Translations under genes and position numbers: made by a program
The notes under the pieces: model-generated
Databases searched by the model: none
Seen by the model: only the letters and a program-made list of their open reading frames with translations
Told to the model about the DNA's origin: nothing
Part shown: positions 49,111 to 58,128 of the stretch, piece by piece
How the letters are laid out: each line of letters begins with the position of its first letter
Numbering within the stretch: the first letter of the stretch is position 1
Source: Rhodospirillaceae bacterium
GTDB lineage: Bacteria; Pseudomonadota; Alphaproteobacteria; GCA-2731375
Direction of reading: 5' to 3'
Length of the DNA stretch: 64,000 nt
NCBI GenBank assembly: GCA_018701215.1
Contig: JABIWH010000057.1
Coordinates: forward strand, 124,001 to 188,000

Positions 49111-50311
49111 CTTGCCATGGCCGTATGGCCAGGTACAGCGCGCCGCCGATCAGCGCGGTCAGGGTGAGAATTACGGCCACGGGCCAGGCGCTGCCGTCAT
49201 GCCATAACACCACGCAGAATGTTCCCAGGCCGCCGCCCGCCATGGGCAGGGCGCCCAGCATGGCGGCGGCATGACCATGTCCGGCCCGGCAGACATCAAA
49301 GGCCCGTACCGGCGCGGTGGCGAACACCAGGCCCAGGCCAAAGCCGAAAAGGCACTGCGTTGCGGTGATGCTTATGGGTGTTGCCAAACCGGCGAACAGC
49401 AGCAGGATAAAACTGATCCCACCCAGTGCGCTAAGTCCCAGTCCCAAGGCCAGCAGCGGATCGGAGGCGATGTGCCCCGCCGCCCGGTTGACGGTCAACG
49501 AGCCCAGAAAAAAGGCCAATACGATTGCCGCGTAGTAATAGCCATATTGCTCTGTTGGAACCGTCATGCCTTCGATAAAGAGGAACGGAAAGGCGGCCAG
49601 AATGGCGAACAGACCGCCCAGCAGCAGGGCCATGATCAAGGTATAGGTCATGAACGGGCCGTCCCGCAGCAAGGTGATGTAACCGCCCAACAGGCGCCGG
49701 GGACGCAGGGCGCCGCGGTCGGGAGTTTGCAAGGTCTCGGGCAGGAAGCGCCAGAGCAACAGGATCACCACCACGATCAGCAAGGTCAGCAGTACAAAGT
49801 TGGAACGCCAACCAAGCCAGACATGCATATGCCCGCCGATCACCGGGCCCACGGCAGGCGCCAGCGCGATGGCCATGCCATAGGCCGCGAATACGCGGAC
49901 CGCGCTGGCCTCGTCATACAGTTCGCGGATCACCGCATAGCCAACCACCGCCTCGGCACAGGCAGTCAGGCCTTGCAGCACTCTGGCCGCGATCAGGCCT
50001 TCGATGGAGCCGGCGGCGGCGCAAGCGATGGAGGCCACGGCAAAACCGATCATGCCGGCCAGCAAAACCGGCCGTCGCCCGATGCGGTCCGACAGCGGCC
50101 CATAGAACAGCTGCGCCAGGGCATAGGCGACCAGATTCAATGTCATGGTCAACTGCACCCGCCCCGCATCGGTGTCGAAGACTCCCTGTAGATGGGGCAG
50201 GGATGGCGTGTACAAGTCGGTCGACAGGATCGAGACGGACGTGGCCATGATCAGCAACGCCGGGATGATGATGGGCACCGATGGACTGGGCATGGGCGCC
50301 CTGACGGTCAT
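49079..50311 (-). CDS. Bcr/CflA-type MFS multidrug efflux transporter
   Basis: Inner-membrane proton antiporter of 410 residues with twelve spans. The first span is followed by the DHA1 motif STDLYTPSLPHLQGVF, and motif A appears as GPLSDRIGRRPVLLAG. Motif C-like GMAIALAPAVGPVIGG is in span five. The ATG at 50311 is chosen because hydrophobic sequence starts soon after it; the frame is open much further upstream but there runs antisense-like through the next gene. It starts four bases after the epoxide hydrolase stop, so the two are one operon, perhaps detoxification and export of the same compounds. Confidence 0.87.
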   Translation of the reverse strand: MTVRAPMPSPSVPIIIPALLIMATSVSILSTDLYTPSLPHLQGVFDTDAGRVQLTMTLNLVAYALAQLFYGPLSDRIGRRPVLLAGMIGFAVASIACAAAGSIEGLIAARVLQGLTACAEAVVGYAVIRELYDEASAVRVFAAYGMAIALAPAVGPVIGGHMHVWLGWRSNFVLLTLLIVVVILLLWRFLPETLQTPDRGALRPRRLLGGYITLLRDGPFMTYTLIMALLLGGLFAILAAFPFLFIEGMTVPTEQYGYYYAAIVLAFFLGSLTVNRAAGHIASDPLLALGLGLSALGGISFILLLFAGLATPISITATQCLFGFGLGLVFATAPVRAFDVCRAGHGHAAAMLGALPMAGGGLGTFCVVLWHDGSAWPVAVILTLTALIGGALYLAIRPWQVKPGGANPKP

Positions 50312-50315
50312 GGTC

Positions 50316-51467
50316 TTAGCGTACCTTTCGGAAGCAGCTCCGCATTTCCTCGACAAATAAACCGGGTTGTTCCAGGGCCGCGAAATGGCCACCTTTGTCC
50401 AGCTCGCTCCAATGGATGATGTTATGGAAGCGTTTTTCCGCCCAGCGCCGGGAGGCGGTGAAAATATCTTTTGGAAAGACGCTGCAGCCGACCGGAATGG
50501 TGACATCGTCCTGGCTGCGTCTGCCGAAACTTTCCCAATACAGCCGGGCCGAGGAGGCTGCCGTGCCCGGCAGCCAATAGAGCATGACGTTGTCCAGCAT
50601 ATCGTCGCGCTGAAGGGCGTTTTCCGGATGGCCGTTGCAGTCGGTCCAGGCCCAGAATTTCTCCAGGATCCAGGCCGCCTGGCCCGATGGGGAGTCCGCC
50701 AGGCCATAGCCAAGGGTCTGCGGCCGGGTGCTTTGCTGTTTCGAATAACCCGAATCCCAATCCACATAATGCTTGGCTGCCGCCATGGCCGCCTTTTCGA
50801 ATTCGGTCAGGCTGTCCATGGTTTCCGGATCTGGGCGTTCCGTGATCATATTCAGGTTGATGGCCACGCAGGATGCGCTCTCCTCGGCACTGGCATTGAC
50901 CCCGATCTGCCGCGTAATGGCGGAGCCCCAATCGCCCCCCTGGGCCACGTATTTCTCGTAGCCCAGGCGCGCCATCAGCTGCCCCCAGGCCGTGGCAATA
51001 CGCTGCACCGACCAGCCGGGTGCGGTGGGTTTGCCGGAAAAGCCATAGCCGGGCAGGGACGGCGCAATGATATGAAAAGCGTCCGCTGCATTGCCGCCAT
51101 GGGCGGTGGGGTCGGTCAAAGGTGCGATGATATGGCGGAATTCCAGCACTGATCCGGGCCAGCCGTGGGTGATCAGCAACGGCATGGCGTCGGCATGGGG
51201 CGAGCGCACATGCAGGAAATGGATATCCGTGCCATCGATCTCGGTCTGAAACTGATCCCAGCCGTTCAATAAATTTTCGCACCGGCGCCAGTCATAGTCA
51301 TCGGCCCAGTATTTGCAGACCTCCCGCATGTATGACAGCGGGATGCCCTGGGACCAATCGTCGGGCGTTTCGGCATCGGGCCAGCGCGTGGCGTGCAGAC
51401 GGCGGCGCAGGTCAACCAATTCAGCCTCGGGAATGGTCACGTCGAATGGCCTGATTTGATCGCTCAT
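50316..51467 (-). CDS. Epoxide hydrolase (EHN-domain alpha/beta hydrolase)
   Basis: A 383-residue hydrolase with the N-terminal epoxide hydrolase domain (FDVTIPEAELVDLRRRLHAT, DDWSQGIPLSYM) and an alpha/beta core. HGWPGSVLEF carries the oxyanion hole, GGDWGSAITRQ the nucleophile Asp, and DKGGHFAALEQP the catalytic His. Tyr residues in the cap (YVDWDSGYSK) may protonate the epoxide. The start at 51467 follows GGGGATAAAG; a longer frame to 51527 is less likely. Cotranscribed with the efflux pump. Confidence 0.87.
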   Translation of the reverse strand: MSDQIRPFDVTIPEAELVDLRRRLHATRWPDAETPDDWSQGIPLSYMREVCKYWADDYDWRRCENLLNGWDQFQTEIDGTDIHFLHVRSPHADAMPLLITHGWPGSVLEFRHIIAPLTDPTAHGGNAADAFHIIAPSLPGYGFSGKPTAPGWSVQRIATAWGQLMARLGYEKYVAQGGDWGSAITRQIGVNASAEESASCVAINLNMITERPDPETMDSLTEFEKAAMAAAKHYVDWDSGYSKQQSTRPQTLGYGLADSPSGQAAWILEKFWAWTDCNGHPENALQRDDMLDNVMLYWLPGTAASSARLYWESFGRRSQDDVTIPVGCSVFPKDIFTASRRWAEKRFHNIIHWSELDKGGHFAALEQPGLFVEEMRSCFRKVR

Positions 51468-51549
51468 TTGCTTTATCCCCGTGAATGAAATCGTCGCCAC
51501 GTTAGCGCCCCACGGCGGTCCGCGCAATTATTGCGGCATTATTCCGGCA

Positions 51550-53505
51550 TTATTGCGGCAGCGGCGCGGCGCTTAGGATTTCCCGATGCTGATCGCGTTC
51601 GGCTTCATCGCGATATGCCAGTCCGGCAACGTAGTCGGCGATAGTGAAATCAGACTTCAGGGCCAGCGCCAGGTCCGCTTGGCTGGCGGCTTCGTCCGAC
51701 CGGCCCAGCTTGCCGAAACATCCCGCCATGTTGGCGTGATGGTCGAAACGGGCGCGTCCGCTTTGCTGGTATGCCGCCGCGGCCTCCTCATAGCGGCCCG
51801 ATAGCATCAGCGCGGCGCCCAGCATATGAGCCCAATGGCCCAACGAGTATGGATCCAAGCGCATGGCCATGTTCAGCCATTCCACGCCGTCGGCGGCCTG
51901 CCCCAAAAGTGTCAGTAATTCACCTTTTTGCGCCATCAGACGGGGGTCGTTGGGGTTCAGGGCCAGGGCGCGCTCGTTATGACGCACGGCTGTATCCAGA
52001 CGCTTGGTGACGATGGCGATCTCGGCCTGGACGCGGTGGGCCTCAACCTCGTTATCATCCAGCCGCAGGGCGGTATCGACCGCTTCGCCCGCGCTTTTGA
52101 ACAAAGCATCAGGATTTGGCAGATAGCCCCGCGCCAGGGCCTGGCCCAGGACGCAGGCCTTCCAGGCATAGGCGGCGGCGTAATCTGGCTCCAAGCCGAT
52201 GGCCCGGTCAAGCAAGTCGAGGGCGGTTGTACAATCGGCCTGGGTATAGCGGTGGTGATGGAGCTTGCCGGCCAGCAGCAATTCGTAGGCCGCCATGTCC
52301 TTGGGCGGTTTCTGGCTTGCCTTGCGGGCCTCATGGTTTTCCACCCGGCCCGGCAGCACGGCGGCGATGGCGCGGGTCAACTCGTCCTGCAGGGCAAAGA
52401 TATCGGCAAGTTCCCGGTCATAGCGTTCGGCCCAGATATTCTTGCCGGACGCGGCCTCGAACAATTGCGCGGTCAATCTCACCTGGTTGCCGGCCTTGCG
52501 GACGCTGCCCTTGACCACATACTGCACATCGAACGCTTCGCCGACCTCGGGCAGGCCAAAGGCGCGGCCTTGGTAGGAGAAAGTGGAGTTGCGGGCGACC
52601 ACGAACAGTTCGTGAAAGCGGGACAATTCGGTGATGATGTCTTCGGTGATACCGTCGGTGAAAAATTGCTGGTCCGGGTCGTCGCTGAGATTCTCAAAGG
52701 GCATGACGGCAATGGCCGGATGGCTGTCCGCCTGGCGCAGCTCGGCCGGCGGCAAGATTGGGGCCGGGGGTATGATCGAGGCCGGGGCGCCATCACGGCC
52801 GCGCTTGATCTCTTCATAAAGGCGCTGGGTTTCGGCCTCGGGTTCGATGCCCAGTTCCGCTTTCAGGATATCCCGGCAAGTCTGATAGTGCCGCAACGCT
52901 TCGTTCCAATGACCCTGTTGTTGCTGCAATGCCATCGTTAAACGGTGGATATCCTCGCGCAAGGGGTCCAGCTCAAGCAGCCTGGCAGCATGTCTCAGGG
53001 CGGCGCCGGGTTCGTTGCGTTCCTGGCTTTGCTCTAACAACGCGGTGAAGGTCTGCATGGCGCGGGCGCCAAGGCGGGCGCGTTCGCCGCGCAGCCAATC
53101 CTCGAAAATCTCGGCGCGGATATCAAAGCCGTCCAGGAATGGTCCCTGATATAGATCCGCCGCCGGCTCTGCCCCAAGCTCGAATTCAACGCTGTCGATA
53201 GTGAAGGCCTGACTTGCAACCGCCAGGCCCTGGGCGGATGAAACGACCGCCTCGCCCGCTTCGTCATCCAACGCCTTGCGCAGGACCGATAGGGTTTGGC
53301 GTAAAGACGCGCGGGCCTGTTCCTCGCCACGATCGGGCCATAACAGCGTGGCGATTTTGGCGCGTGACACGACCTCGCCCGGGCGATGAGCAAGATAGGC
53401 CAACAGGGCGGCCGCCTTCTTCGACGACAATGCGATCGCCATACCTGCTCCGTCGGCCAGTTCAAAGCCGCCAAGCAGCCGCAGCTGGAATTTAGTGAAT
53501 GTCAA
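51550..53505 (-). CDS. SARP/BTAD-type transcriptional regulator with TolB-like and TPR domains
   Basis: A 651-residue regulator. Residues 6 to about 95 form a winged helix of OmpR/SARP type (LRLLGGFELADGAG, SSKKAAALLAYLAHRPGEVV, LWPDRGEEQARASLRQTLS). The BTAD domain spans about 100-245 (FLDGFDIRAEIFEDWLRGER, LKAELGIEPEAETQRLYEEI). A TolB-like domain, as found with adenylate cyclases, follows at about 265-390 (AVMPFENLSDDPDQQFFTDG, GSVRKAGNQVRLTAQL), then TPR repeats to the end. No cyclase domain is present. Divergent from a methyltransferase gene, its most likely target together with itself. The signal sensed is unknown. Confidence 0.88.
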   Translation of the reverse strand: MTFTKFQLRLLGGFELADGAGMAIALSSKKAAALLAYLAHRPGEVVSRAKIATLLWPDRGEEQARASLRQTLSVLRKALDDEAGEAVVSSAQGLAVASQAFTIDSVEFELGAEPAADLYQGPFLDGFDIRAEIFEDWLRGERARLGARAMQTFTALLEQSQERNEPGAALRHAARLLELDPLREDIHRLTMALQQQQGHWNEALRHYQTCRDILKAELGIEPEAETQRLYEEIKRGRDGAPASIIPPAPILPPAELRQADSHPAIAVMPFENLSDDPDQQFFTDGITEDIITELSRFHELFVVARNSTFSYQGRAFGLPEVGEAFDVQYVVKGSVRKAGNQVRLTAQLFEAASGKNIWAERYDRELADIFALQDELTRAIAAVLPGRVENHEARKASQKPPKDMAAYELLLAGKLHHHRYTQADCTTALDLLDRAIGLEPDYAAAYAWKACVLGQALARGYLPNPDALFKSAGEAVDTALRLDDNEVEAHRVQAEIAIVTKRLDTAVRHNERALALNPNDPRLMAQKGELLTLLGQAADGVEWLNMAMRLDPYSLGHWAHMLGAALMLSGRYEEAAAAYQQSGRARFDHHANMAGCFGKLGRSDEAASQADLALALKSDFTIADYVAGLAYRDEAERDQHREILSAAPLPQ

Positions 53506-53561
53506 CAGGCCCTCGTTGGTAGCCAGGTTTGAAAAACAGGTGTTAGAGCATTCTACCGACA

Positions 53562-53590
53562 GTTTTTACGGCAATTGCACGGTTTTTACG
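53562..53590. promoter_or_regulatory. Direct repeat, candidate operator of the SARP-type regulator
   Basis: GTTTTTACG occurs at 53562-53570 and again at 53582-53590, exactly 20 bases apart start to start, in the divergent region between the regulator and the methyltransferase. SARP-type winged helices bind short direct repeats on one DNA face. A possible -35 (TTGACG, 53628-53633) for the methyltransferase lies 38 bases further on. Confidence 0.45.
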
Positions 53591-53693
53591 AATTTCTCAC
53601 GCCATGGACGCAGAGCGGGCATGAAGTTTGACGCTGCCCTGACGGTTCATTGCGATGCTTAGGTCTTGTTTTGATCAAAAAGGATGACAGATC

Positions 53694-54554
53694 ATGAATG
53701 AGTTGAGCCAGATTACCCCGCAGACAACAGTGAACAGCGATACCGGCGCGGCGCGTTTCGTTGGTTCCATTCCGGAAGTCTATGACACGCATTTGGGACC
53801 GCTGTTGTTCCAATTTTCCGCCGCCGATCTTGCCAAGCGCATTGATAACGCCATGCCGGGGGCCAAAAAAGTTCTAGAGATTGCCTGTGGCACCGGCATT
53901 GCCACCGAATACCTTTGGCAGACGCTTGGCGAAAATGCTGAAATCGTCGCCACGGACTTGAACGAGGCAATGCTGAATTACGCCGTTTCAAAGCGCGGCG
54001 CCTTAAAGAATGTCAGCTATCGCCAGGCCGATGGCCAGGCCCTGCCGTTCGAGGATGGCAGCTTCGACGTGGTCGCCTGTCAATTCGGCATCATGTTCAT
54101 CCCTGACAAGGCCCTGGCGTTGGCCGAAATGGCTCGCGTGCTGCGGCCTGGCGGCCTGTTGGCATTCAATGTCTGGGGTTCGCTTGAGCAAAACAAGGTC
54201 GCCGGCCTGGCCCGGCAGACCATTGCCGATTTTTTCAAGTCTGATCCGCCGGATTTCCTGACCGTTCCTTTCGGATTTTACGAGATCGAGCCCATTCGTA
54301 CCCTGGTTAAGGGCGCCGGATTTTCGGCCCCGGATTTCGATCTGGTGTCCGAGACCATCGAGCGGCCGGACGCCATCGGCATCGCGCGCGGCTTTGTGGA
54401 AGGAAACCCCGGCATACTGCAAATAAGAGAGCGGGGCGAAGTGGATCCCGAAACCATCGTTACGGCCCTGGCGGCGGAAATCGAAGCCTTATATGGCCCG
54501 GCGCCCTTGCAGGTGCCGCTGCAAGAAATCGTCTGCCTGGCGCGCAAGCCCTAA
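53694..54554 (+). CDS. Class I SAM-dependent methyltransferase
   Basis: A 286-residue methyltransferase with motif I VLEIACGTGIATEYLW, motif II ATDLNEAML with the acidic residue that binds the SAM ribose, QADGQALPFEDGSFDVVACQ and motif III RVLRPGGLLAFNVW. It groups with UbiE/Coq5-like and small-molecule methyltransferases; the substrate is not predictable. AAAGGA precedes the ATG. It is divergent from the SARP-type regulator and probably controlled by it. Confidence 0.85.
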   Translation: MNELSQITPQTTVNSDTGAARFVGSIPEVYDTHLGPLLFQFSAADLAKRIDNAMPGAKKVLEIACGTGIATEYLWQTLGENAEIVATDLNEAMLNYAVSKRGALKNVSYRQADGQALPFEDGSFDVVACQFGIMFIPDKALALAEMARVLRPGGLLAFNVWGSLEQNKVAGLARQTIADFFKSDPPDFLTVPFGFYEIEPIRTLVKGAGFSAPDFDLVSETIERPDAIGIARGFVEGNPGILQIRERGEVDPETIVTALAAEIEALYGPAPLQVPLQEIVCLARKP

Positions 54555-54582
54555 AGACGCATGTTCCTCGGCAATACGTAAT

Positions 54583-54617
54583 CGGCCCGCCCCAGCCGTC
54601 AAGGCCGTGGCGGGCCG
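54583..54617 (+). terminator. GC-rich hairpin after the methyltransferase gene
   Basis: A 9-bp perfect stem (54583-54591 with 54609-54617) lies 29 bases after the stop codon. There is no clear T-run, so intrinsic termination is uncertain. Confidence 0.4.
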
Positions 54618-54759
54618 GATCATTTGTCGGCTCGATGGTTATTTTTTCTAGCGCGCATGCGAAGAAATTGCGCTTGGACTCTCAAGAACCGAGCAATTGA
54701 ACCAATTACTTACGTCGCGCAAACAGATCCTGGCCGACTCCGATTACTTGAAAATTGCT

Positions 54760-54963
54760 CTAGCTTCGCGCTTTGATATAAGGCGCGTCGTATCCACCGA
54801 AATCAGGGGTTGTTCCGTCGCTGAAATGAATTTCGTCGGGCATGGCGGCGAATGCCGGACGGGCCTCGTCCATGGGCACCATGGCCAGGGCGATCAAGGC
54901 AACCAGCCAAACGGCAATCCAGGTCAGGGCTGCTTTGGGTTCTGGGCGTTTGATTTCGAACAT
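54760..54963 (-). CDS. Small single-span membrane protein, uncharacterised
   Basis: A 67-residue product beginning MFEIKRPEPKAALTWI, with one membrane span at about 13-32 (LTWIAVWLVALIALAMVPM) and a short tail rich in Asp, Tyr and Pro. The ATG has GAGG five bases upstream, which together with the balanced positive-inside charge supports a real gene. I know no family for it. The gaps around it (54618-54759 and 54964-55154) hold only hairpins and AT-rich sequence. Confidence 0.5.
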   Translation of the reverse strand: MFEIKRPEPKAALTWIAVWLVALIALAMVPMDEARPAFAAMPDEIHFSDGTTPDFGGYDAPYIKARS

Positions 54964-55087
54964 GTCATCCTCGTGCCGCGCCTGCCGCGGCCTTTGTTGA
55001 GTTGCCCGGACGATGTCTTTTGTCCGGTAATTCCAACTAGTGTAAAATTAATGTGGTAACTATATTATGTGCTACAATATATCGTTT

Positions 55088-55112
55088 CGATATAAGTATC
55101 GTTTTTTTTTAA
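55088..55112 (+). terminator. AT-rich hairpin with nine-T run
   Basis: CGATA (55088-55092) pairs with TATCG (55097-55101) and is followed by nine T residues (55102-55110). It fits a plus-strand intrinsic terminator with a weak stem. No plus-strand gene ends close by, so it may stop readthrough or antisense transcription towards rmuC. Confidence 0.35.
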
Positions 55113-55154
55113 TTTTTCACTAAGAATTTTGCTGCAATAGAAGACGTTCCGGGT

Positions 55155-56309
55155 TTAGGCGCCGCGTTTTGAAAGATCTACGACCGCGGCCGCGTGTTCA
55201 TGGGGGTCTTCTGGAGCGGAATCCGAGACATCAGCCTCTGACGCGGCCAGTTGGACGTCTTCGATTTGTCCGACCCGCCGGGTAATTTTCTTGGTGGAGG
55301 TGGCGATTTGCTCCAGATCCTTTTCCGCCTGTTTGAAATGCCGTTGCAAATTCTCCGCCCGTTCATCCAGGCGCTGGACATCATCCAATAGTTTCACCAC
55401 CTCGGCCTGGATAACGCCGGCCTGTTCGCGCATGCGGGCATCTTTCAGAACCGCCCGCACGGTGTTCAGGGTCGCCATCAGGGTAGTGGGGGATACAATC
55501 CAGACCCGGGCCCGGTATGATTGCTCCACGGTGTCGGGAAAATTGGCGTGCAGTTCCGCATAGACCGCTTCCGAGGGCAGAAACATCAAGGCGCTGTCGG
55601 CGGTTTCGCCGGGCAGAATATAGCGCTCCTGGATATCCTTGATGTGTTTGCTCAGCGCGGTGCGAAAGGCCCGCTGCGCCGCCTTGGTCTGGGCCTCGTC
55701 GCCGGCCTGGCGCAAGGCATGATAGCTTTCCAGGGGAAATTTGGCGTCAATGGCAATGGGGCCGGGGGGCTGCGGCAGCTGGATCAGGCAATCGACCCGG
55801 CGCTGGTTCGACAGCGTGGCCTGAAAGCCGTAGGCCGACGGCGGCAGGATCGAGCTGACCAGATCCTGCAACTGCACCTCGCCAAAGGCGCCGCGGGTTT
55901 GCTTGTTATCGAGAATATCCTGCAGGCCGATCACCTGGCCGGCCAGATCCGAGATATTTTTCTGCGCCTGATCGATGACCTGGAGATGCTTGCCCAATTC
56001 ACCAAGGGAGGCGGCGGTACGAGTTGCCGATTGCTCCAGGCTATCACCCATGCGCTTGGAAACGCCGTCCAGGCGTTCGTGCAGGGTGCGCATCAATTCC
56101 GCGCGCTCCGTCGTTGATTGCTCTGACAGCTGGCTTAATCGACCACCCAGATCGGCCTGGGCGGTGGCCAGACTGGCGGTGGCCGCGGCAAGCGCATCCA
56201 GACGCGCATCATCGCCACCCGATGCCCGGCGGCGCAGCAACAGCAGCGCCAATCCGCCCAGTACAAGAAGCAGAATTGAGGCTCCAAGAGCGCCTATCAA
56301 CAATTCCAT
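55155..56309 (-). CDS. rmuC: DNA recombination protein RmuC
   Basis: A 384-residue protein with an N-terminal membrane helix (LLIGALGASILLLVLGGLAL), a long coiled coil to about residue 150, and the nuclease-like RmuC domain: KQTRGAFGEVQLQDL, QRRVDCLIQLP, IAIDAKFPLESYHAL and the FLPSEAVYAELHANFPD segment, followed by RVWIVSPTTLMATLNTVRAV. RmuC limits DNA inversions at short repeats in E. coli and resembles restriction-type nucleases. It is divergent from def-fmt, as often in alphaproteobacteria. Confidence 0.93.
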   Translation of the reverse strand: MELLIGALGASILLLVLGGLALLLLRRRASGGDDARLDALAAATASLATAQADLGGRLSQLSEQSTTERAELMRTLHERLDGVSKRMGDSLEQSATRTAASLGELGKHLQVIDQAQKNISDLAGQVIGLQDILDNKQTRGAFGEVQLQDLVSSILPPSAYGFQATLSNQRRVDCLIQLPQPPGPIAIDAKFPLESYHALRQAGDEAQTKAAQRAFRTALSKHIKDIQERYILPGETADSALMFLPSEAVYAELHANFPDTVEQSYRARVWIVSPTTLMATLNTVRAVLKDARMREQAGVIQAEVVKLLDDVQRLDERAENLQRHFKQAEKDLEQIATSTKKITRRVGQIEDVQLAASEADVSDSAPEDPHEHAAAVVDLSKRGA

Positions 56310-56407
56310 TGCGCGATCCTTATTCTGAAACTTGACCCCGTATGGGCGGCATACTACCTAGTGCCCAGAACCTTCATAAATTGCACGAAACGCAGCACAA
56401 ACGAATC

Positions 56408-56926
56408 ATGGCTATTCTAACCATTATCACCGCCCCGGACCGCCGTCTGAAGGTGAAATCCCAGCTGGTGGAAACCGTCGACGACAAAATTCGGCGGATT
56501 CTCGATGATATGCTGGAAACCATGTACCAGGCCCCCGGCATCGGCCTGTCGGCGGTTCAGGTCGGCCTGCCGAAATGCTTGATCACCGTGGATGTCTCGC
56601 ACGACGACGAAGACAAAGCGCCGCTTTATCTGGTCAATCCGGAAATCGTAGCTTTTTCGGACGAGATGGAGAGCTATAACGAAGGCTGTCTCTCCCTGCC
56701 CGATCAATTCGCCGATCTGGACCGGCCCGGCGAAGTCACGGTGGAATATCTGGATTATCATGGCCAGCAGCAGGAATTGCACGCCGACGGCCTGTTGTCC
56801 CGTTGTATCCAGCACGAAATGGATCACCTGAAAGGCCGTCTGTTCGTGGACCATCTGTCCACCGTCAAACGCGGCATGATTTTGCGCAAGCTGGAAAAGA
56901 TCAGGCGTCAGAAAGTCTCGGCCTAG
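56408..56926 (+). CDS. def: Peptide deformylase
   Basis: Removes the formyl group from nascent protein N-termini. The product has 172 residues from the ATG at 56408. All three motifs are present: GIGLSAVQVG (Ala replaced by Ser in the usual GLAA), EGCLSLP with the metal-binding Cys, and QHEMDHLKG with two His ligands and catalytic Glu. fmt, whose product adds the formyl group to initiator tRNA, starts 15 bases downstream. Confidence 0.95.
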   Translation: MAILTIITAPDRRLKVKSQLVETVDDKIRRILDDMLETMYQAPGIGLSAVQVGLPKCLITVDVSHDDEDKAPLYLVNPEIVAFSDEMESYNEGCLSLPDQFADLDRPGEVTVEYLDYHGQQQELHADGLLSRCIQHEMDHLKGRLFVDHLSTVKRGMILRKLEKIRRQKVSA

Positions 56927-56941
56927 GGCCCTGCGGAGATC

Positions 56942-57874
56942 ATGGCTGATTTGCGCATCGTCTTCATGGGTACGCCGGACTTCGCGGTGCCGACCCTTGA
57001 GGCCTTGCAGGCCGCCCCGGATATGGATGTCGTGGCGGTATATACCCAGCCGCCGCGCCAGGCCGGGCGGGGCAAGCGGCTACGGCACACGCCAGTTCAT
57101 GACGCCGCCTTGGCCAGCAGCATAGCCGTCTTCACGCCCGCCAGCCTGAAATCATCCGAGGCGCAGGCCGAGTTTGCCGCCCTGGGCGCCGATGCGGCGG
57201 TGGTGGTGGCCTACGGTCTGATCCTGCCGGGCCCGGTTCTGCGGGCGCCGCGCCTGGGCTGTTTCAATCTGCACGGCTCGCTTTTGCCGCGCTGGCGCGG
57301 GGCTGCACCGATCCAGCGTGCGGTGATGGCGGGGGATGCCATGACAGGTGTCTGTGTCATGGCGATGGACGAGGGCCTGGACACTGGTGATGAAATTTCC
57401 CGTGCCGAAGTGCCCATCGCAGAGGACACCACGGCGGGGGATTTGCATGATCAGTTAGCCGTCTTGGGGGCGCCCTTGATGGTCGCGGCACTGCGTGGCA
57501 TCGCCGCGGGTGATCTGTCGCCGCTGCCGCAGCCGGAAACCGGCATCACCTATGCCAAGAAGATCGACAAGGCCGAGGCACGGATCGATTGGCGCCTGCG
57601 CGGCGAGGCGCTGGATTGCCTGATCCGTGGCCTGTCACCATATCCCGGTGCCTGGTGTGAATGGCAAGGCGATCGGGTCAAGGTTCTGTTGGCCCAGCCG
57701 GTGGCGGCTAGCCATGACGCGGCACCTGGAACGGTGCTCGATGATAAGCTGTTAGTCGCCTGCGGCTCCGGCGCCATGCGCTTGTTGCGGCTGCAACGGT
57801 CGGGCAAAGGTGTGATGTCGGCGGCGGATTTCCTGCGCGGCAACCCATTGCAGGCCGGCGACATGCTTCTGTAG
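56942..57874 (+). CDS. fmt: Methionyl-tRNA formyltransferase
   Basis: Formylates initiator Met-tRNA with 10-formyltetrahydrofolate. The 310-residue protein begins RIVFMGTPDFAVPTLEAL, has YGLILPGPVLRAPRLGCFN with HGSLLPRWRGAAPIQRAV after it (catalytic Asn and His region), and the Asp in MDEGLDTGD. The C-terminal tRNA-binding domain follows from about 205. GGAG lies upstream of the ATG. Operon with def. The sequence after the stop is AT-rich. Confidence 0.95.
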   Translation: MADLRIVFMGTPDFAVPTLEALQAAPDMDVVAVYTQPPRQAGRGKRLRHTPVHDAALASSIAVFTPASLKSSEAQAEFAALGADAAVVVAYGLILPGPVLRAPRLGCFNLHGSLLPRWRGAAPIQRAVMAGDAMTGVCVMAMDEGLDTGDEISRAEVPIAEDTTAGDLHDQLAVLGAPLMVAALRGIAAGDLSPLPQPETGITYAKKIDKAEARIDWRLRGEALDCLIRGLSPYPGAWCEWQGDRVKVLLAQPVAASHDAAPGTVLDDKLLVACGSGAMRLLRLQRSGKGVMSAADFLRGNPLQAGDMLL

Positions 57875-57939
57875 AATTCTAAATTCCCCGGGCGCATATC
57901 GGCTTCCAGCGTAATATTCAGAAAAATTGTAACGCTCGA

Positions 57940-57968
57940 TTACAATAAATTCGTAACTATTTTAGACT
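57940..57968 (+). promoter_or_regulatory. Possible promoter upstream of the glutamate dehydrogenase
   Basis: TTACAA (57940-57945) and TAGACT (57963-57968) are 17 bases apart within the AT-rich, 254-base gap between fmt and the dehydrogenase gene. Nothing else in the gap is recognisable. Prediction by eye. Confidence 0.3.
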
Positions 57969-58128
57969 TAGTATTTCGGTGAATTTTTGCTTGCTTGGTA
58001 ATAGAGCAGGATTTTTCGTTTGCCGTTGGGTCTTCATTTTGTTTTGATTTGGAACCTACGGGCTGAACCTGAGCAATTCTTCGTCCCGGTCTTCTTCCTG
58101 GGCGGCGGTGATTTCAAGGAATACGGCT

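Noticed and set aside
49079..50767. The efflux gene starting as far upstream as 50767
   Set aside because: The upstream part of that frame lies antisense-free but overlaps the epoxide hydrolase in another frame and has no membrane-protein character; the ATG at 50311 directly precedes the first span.
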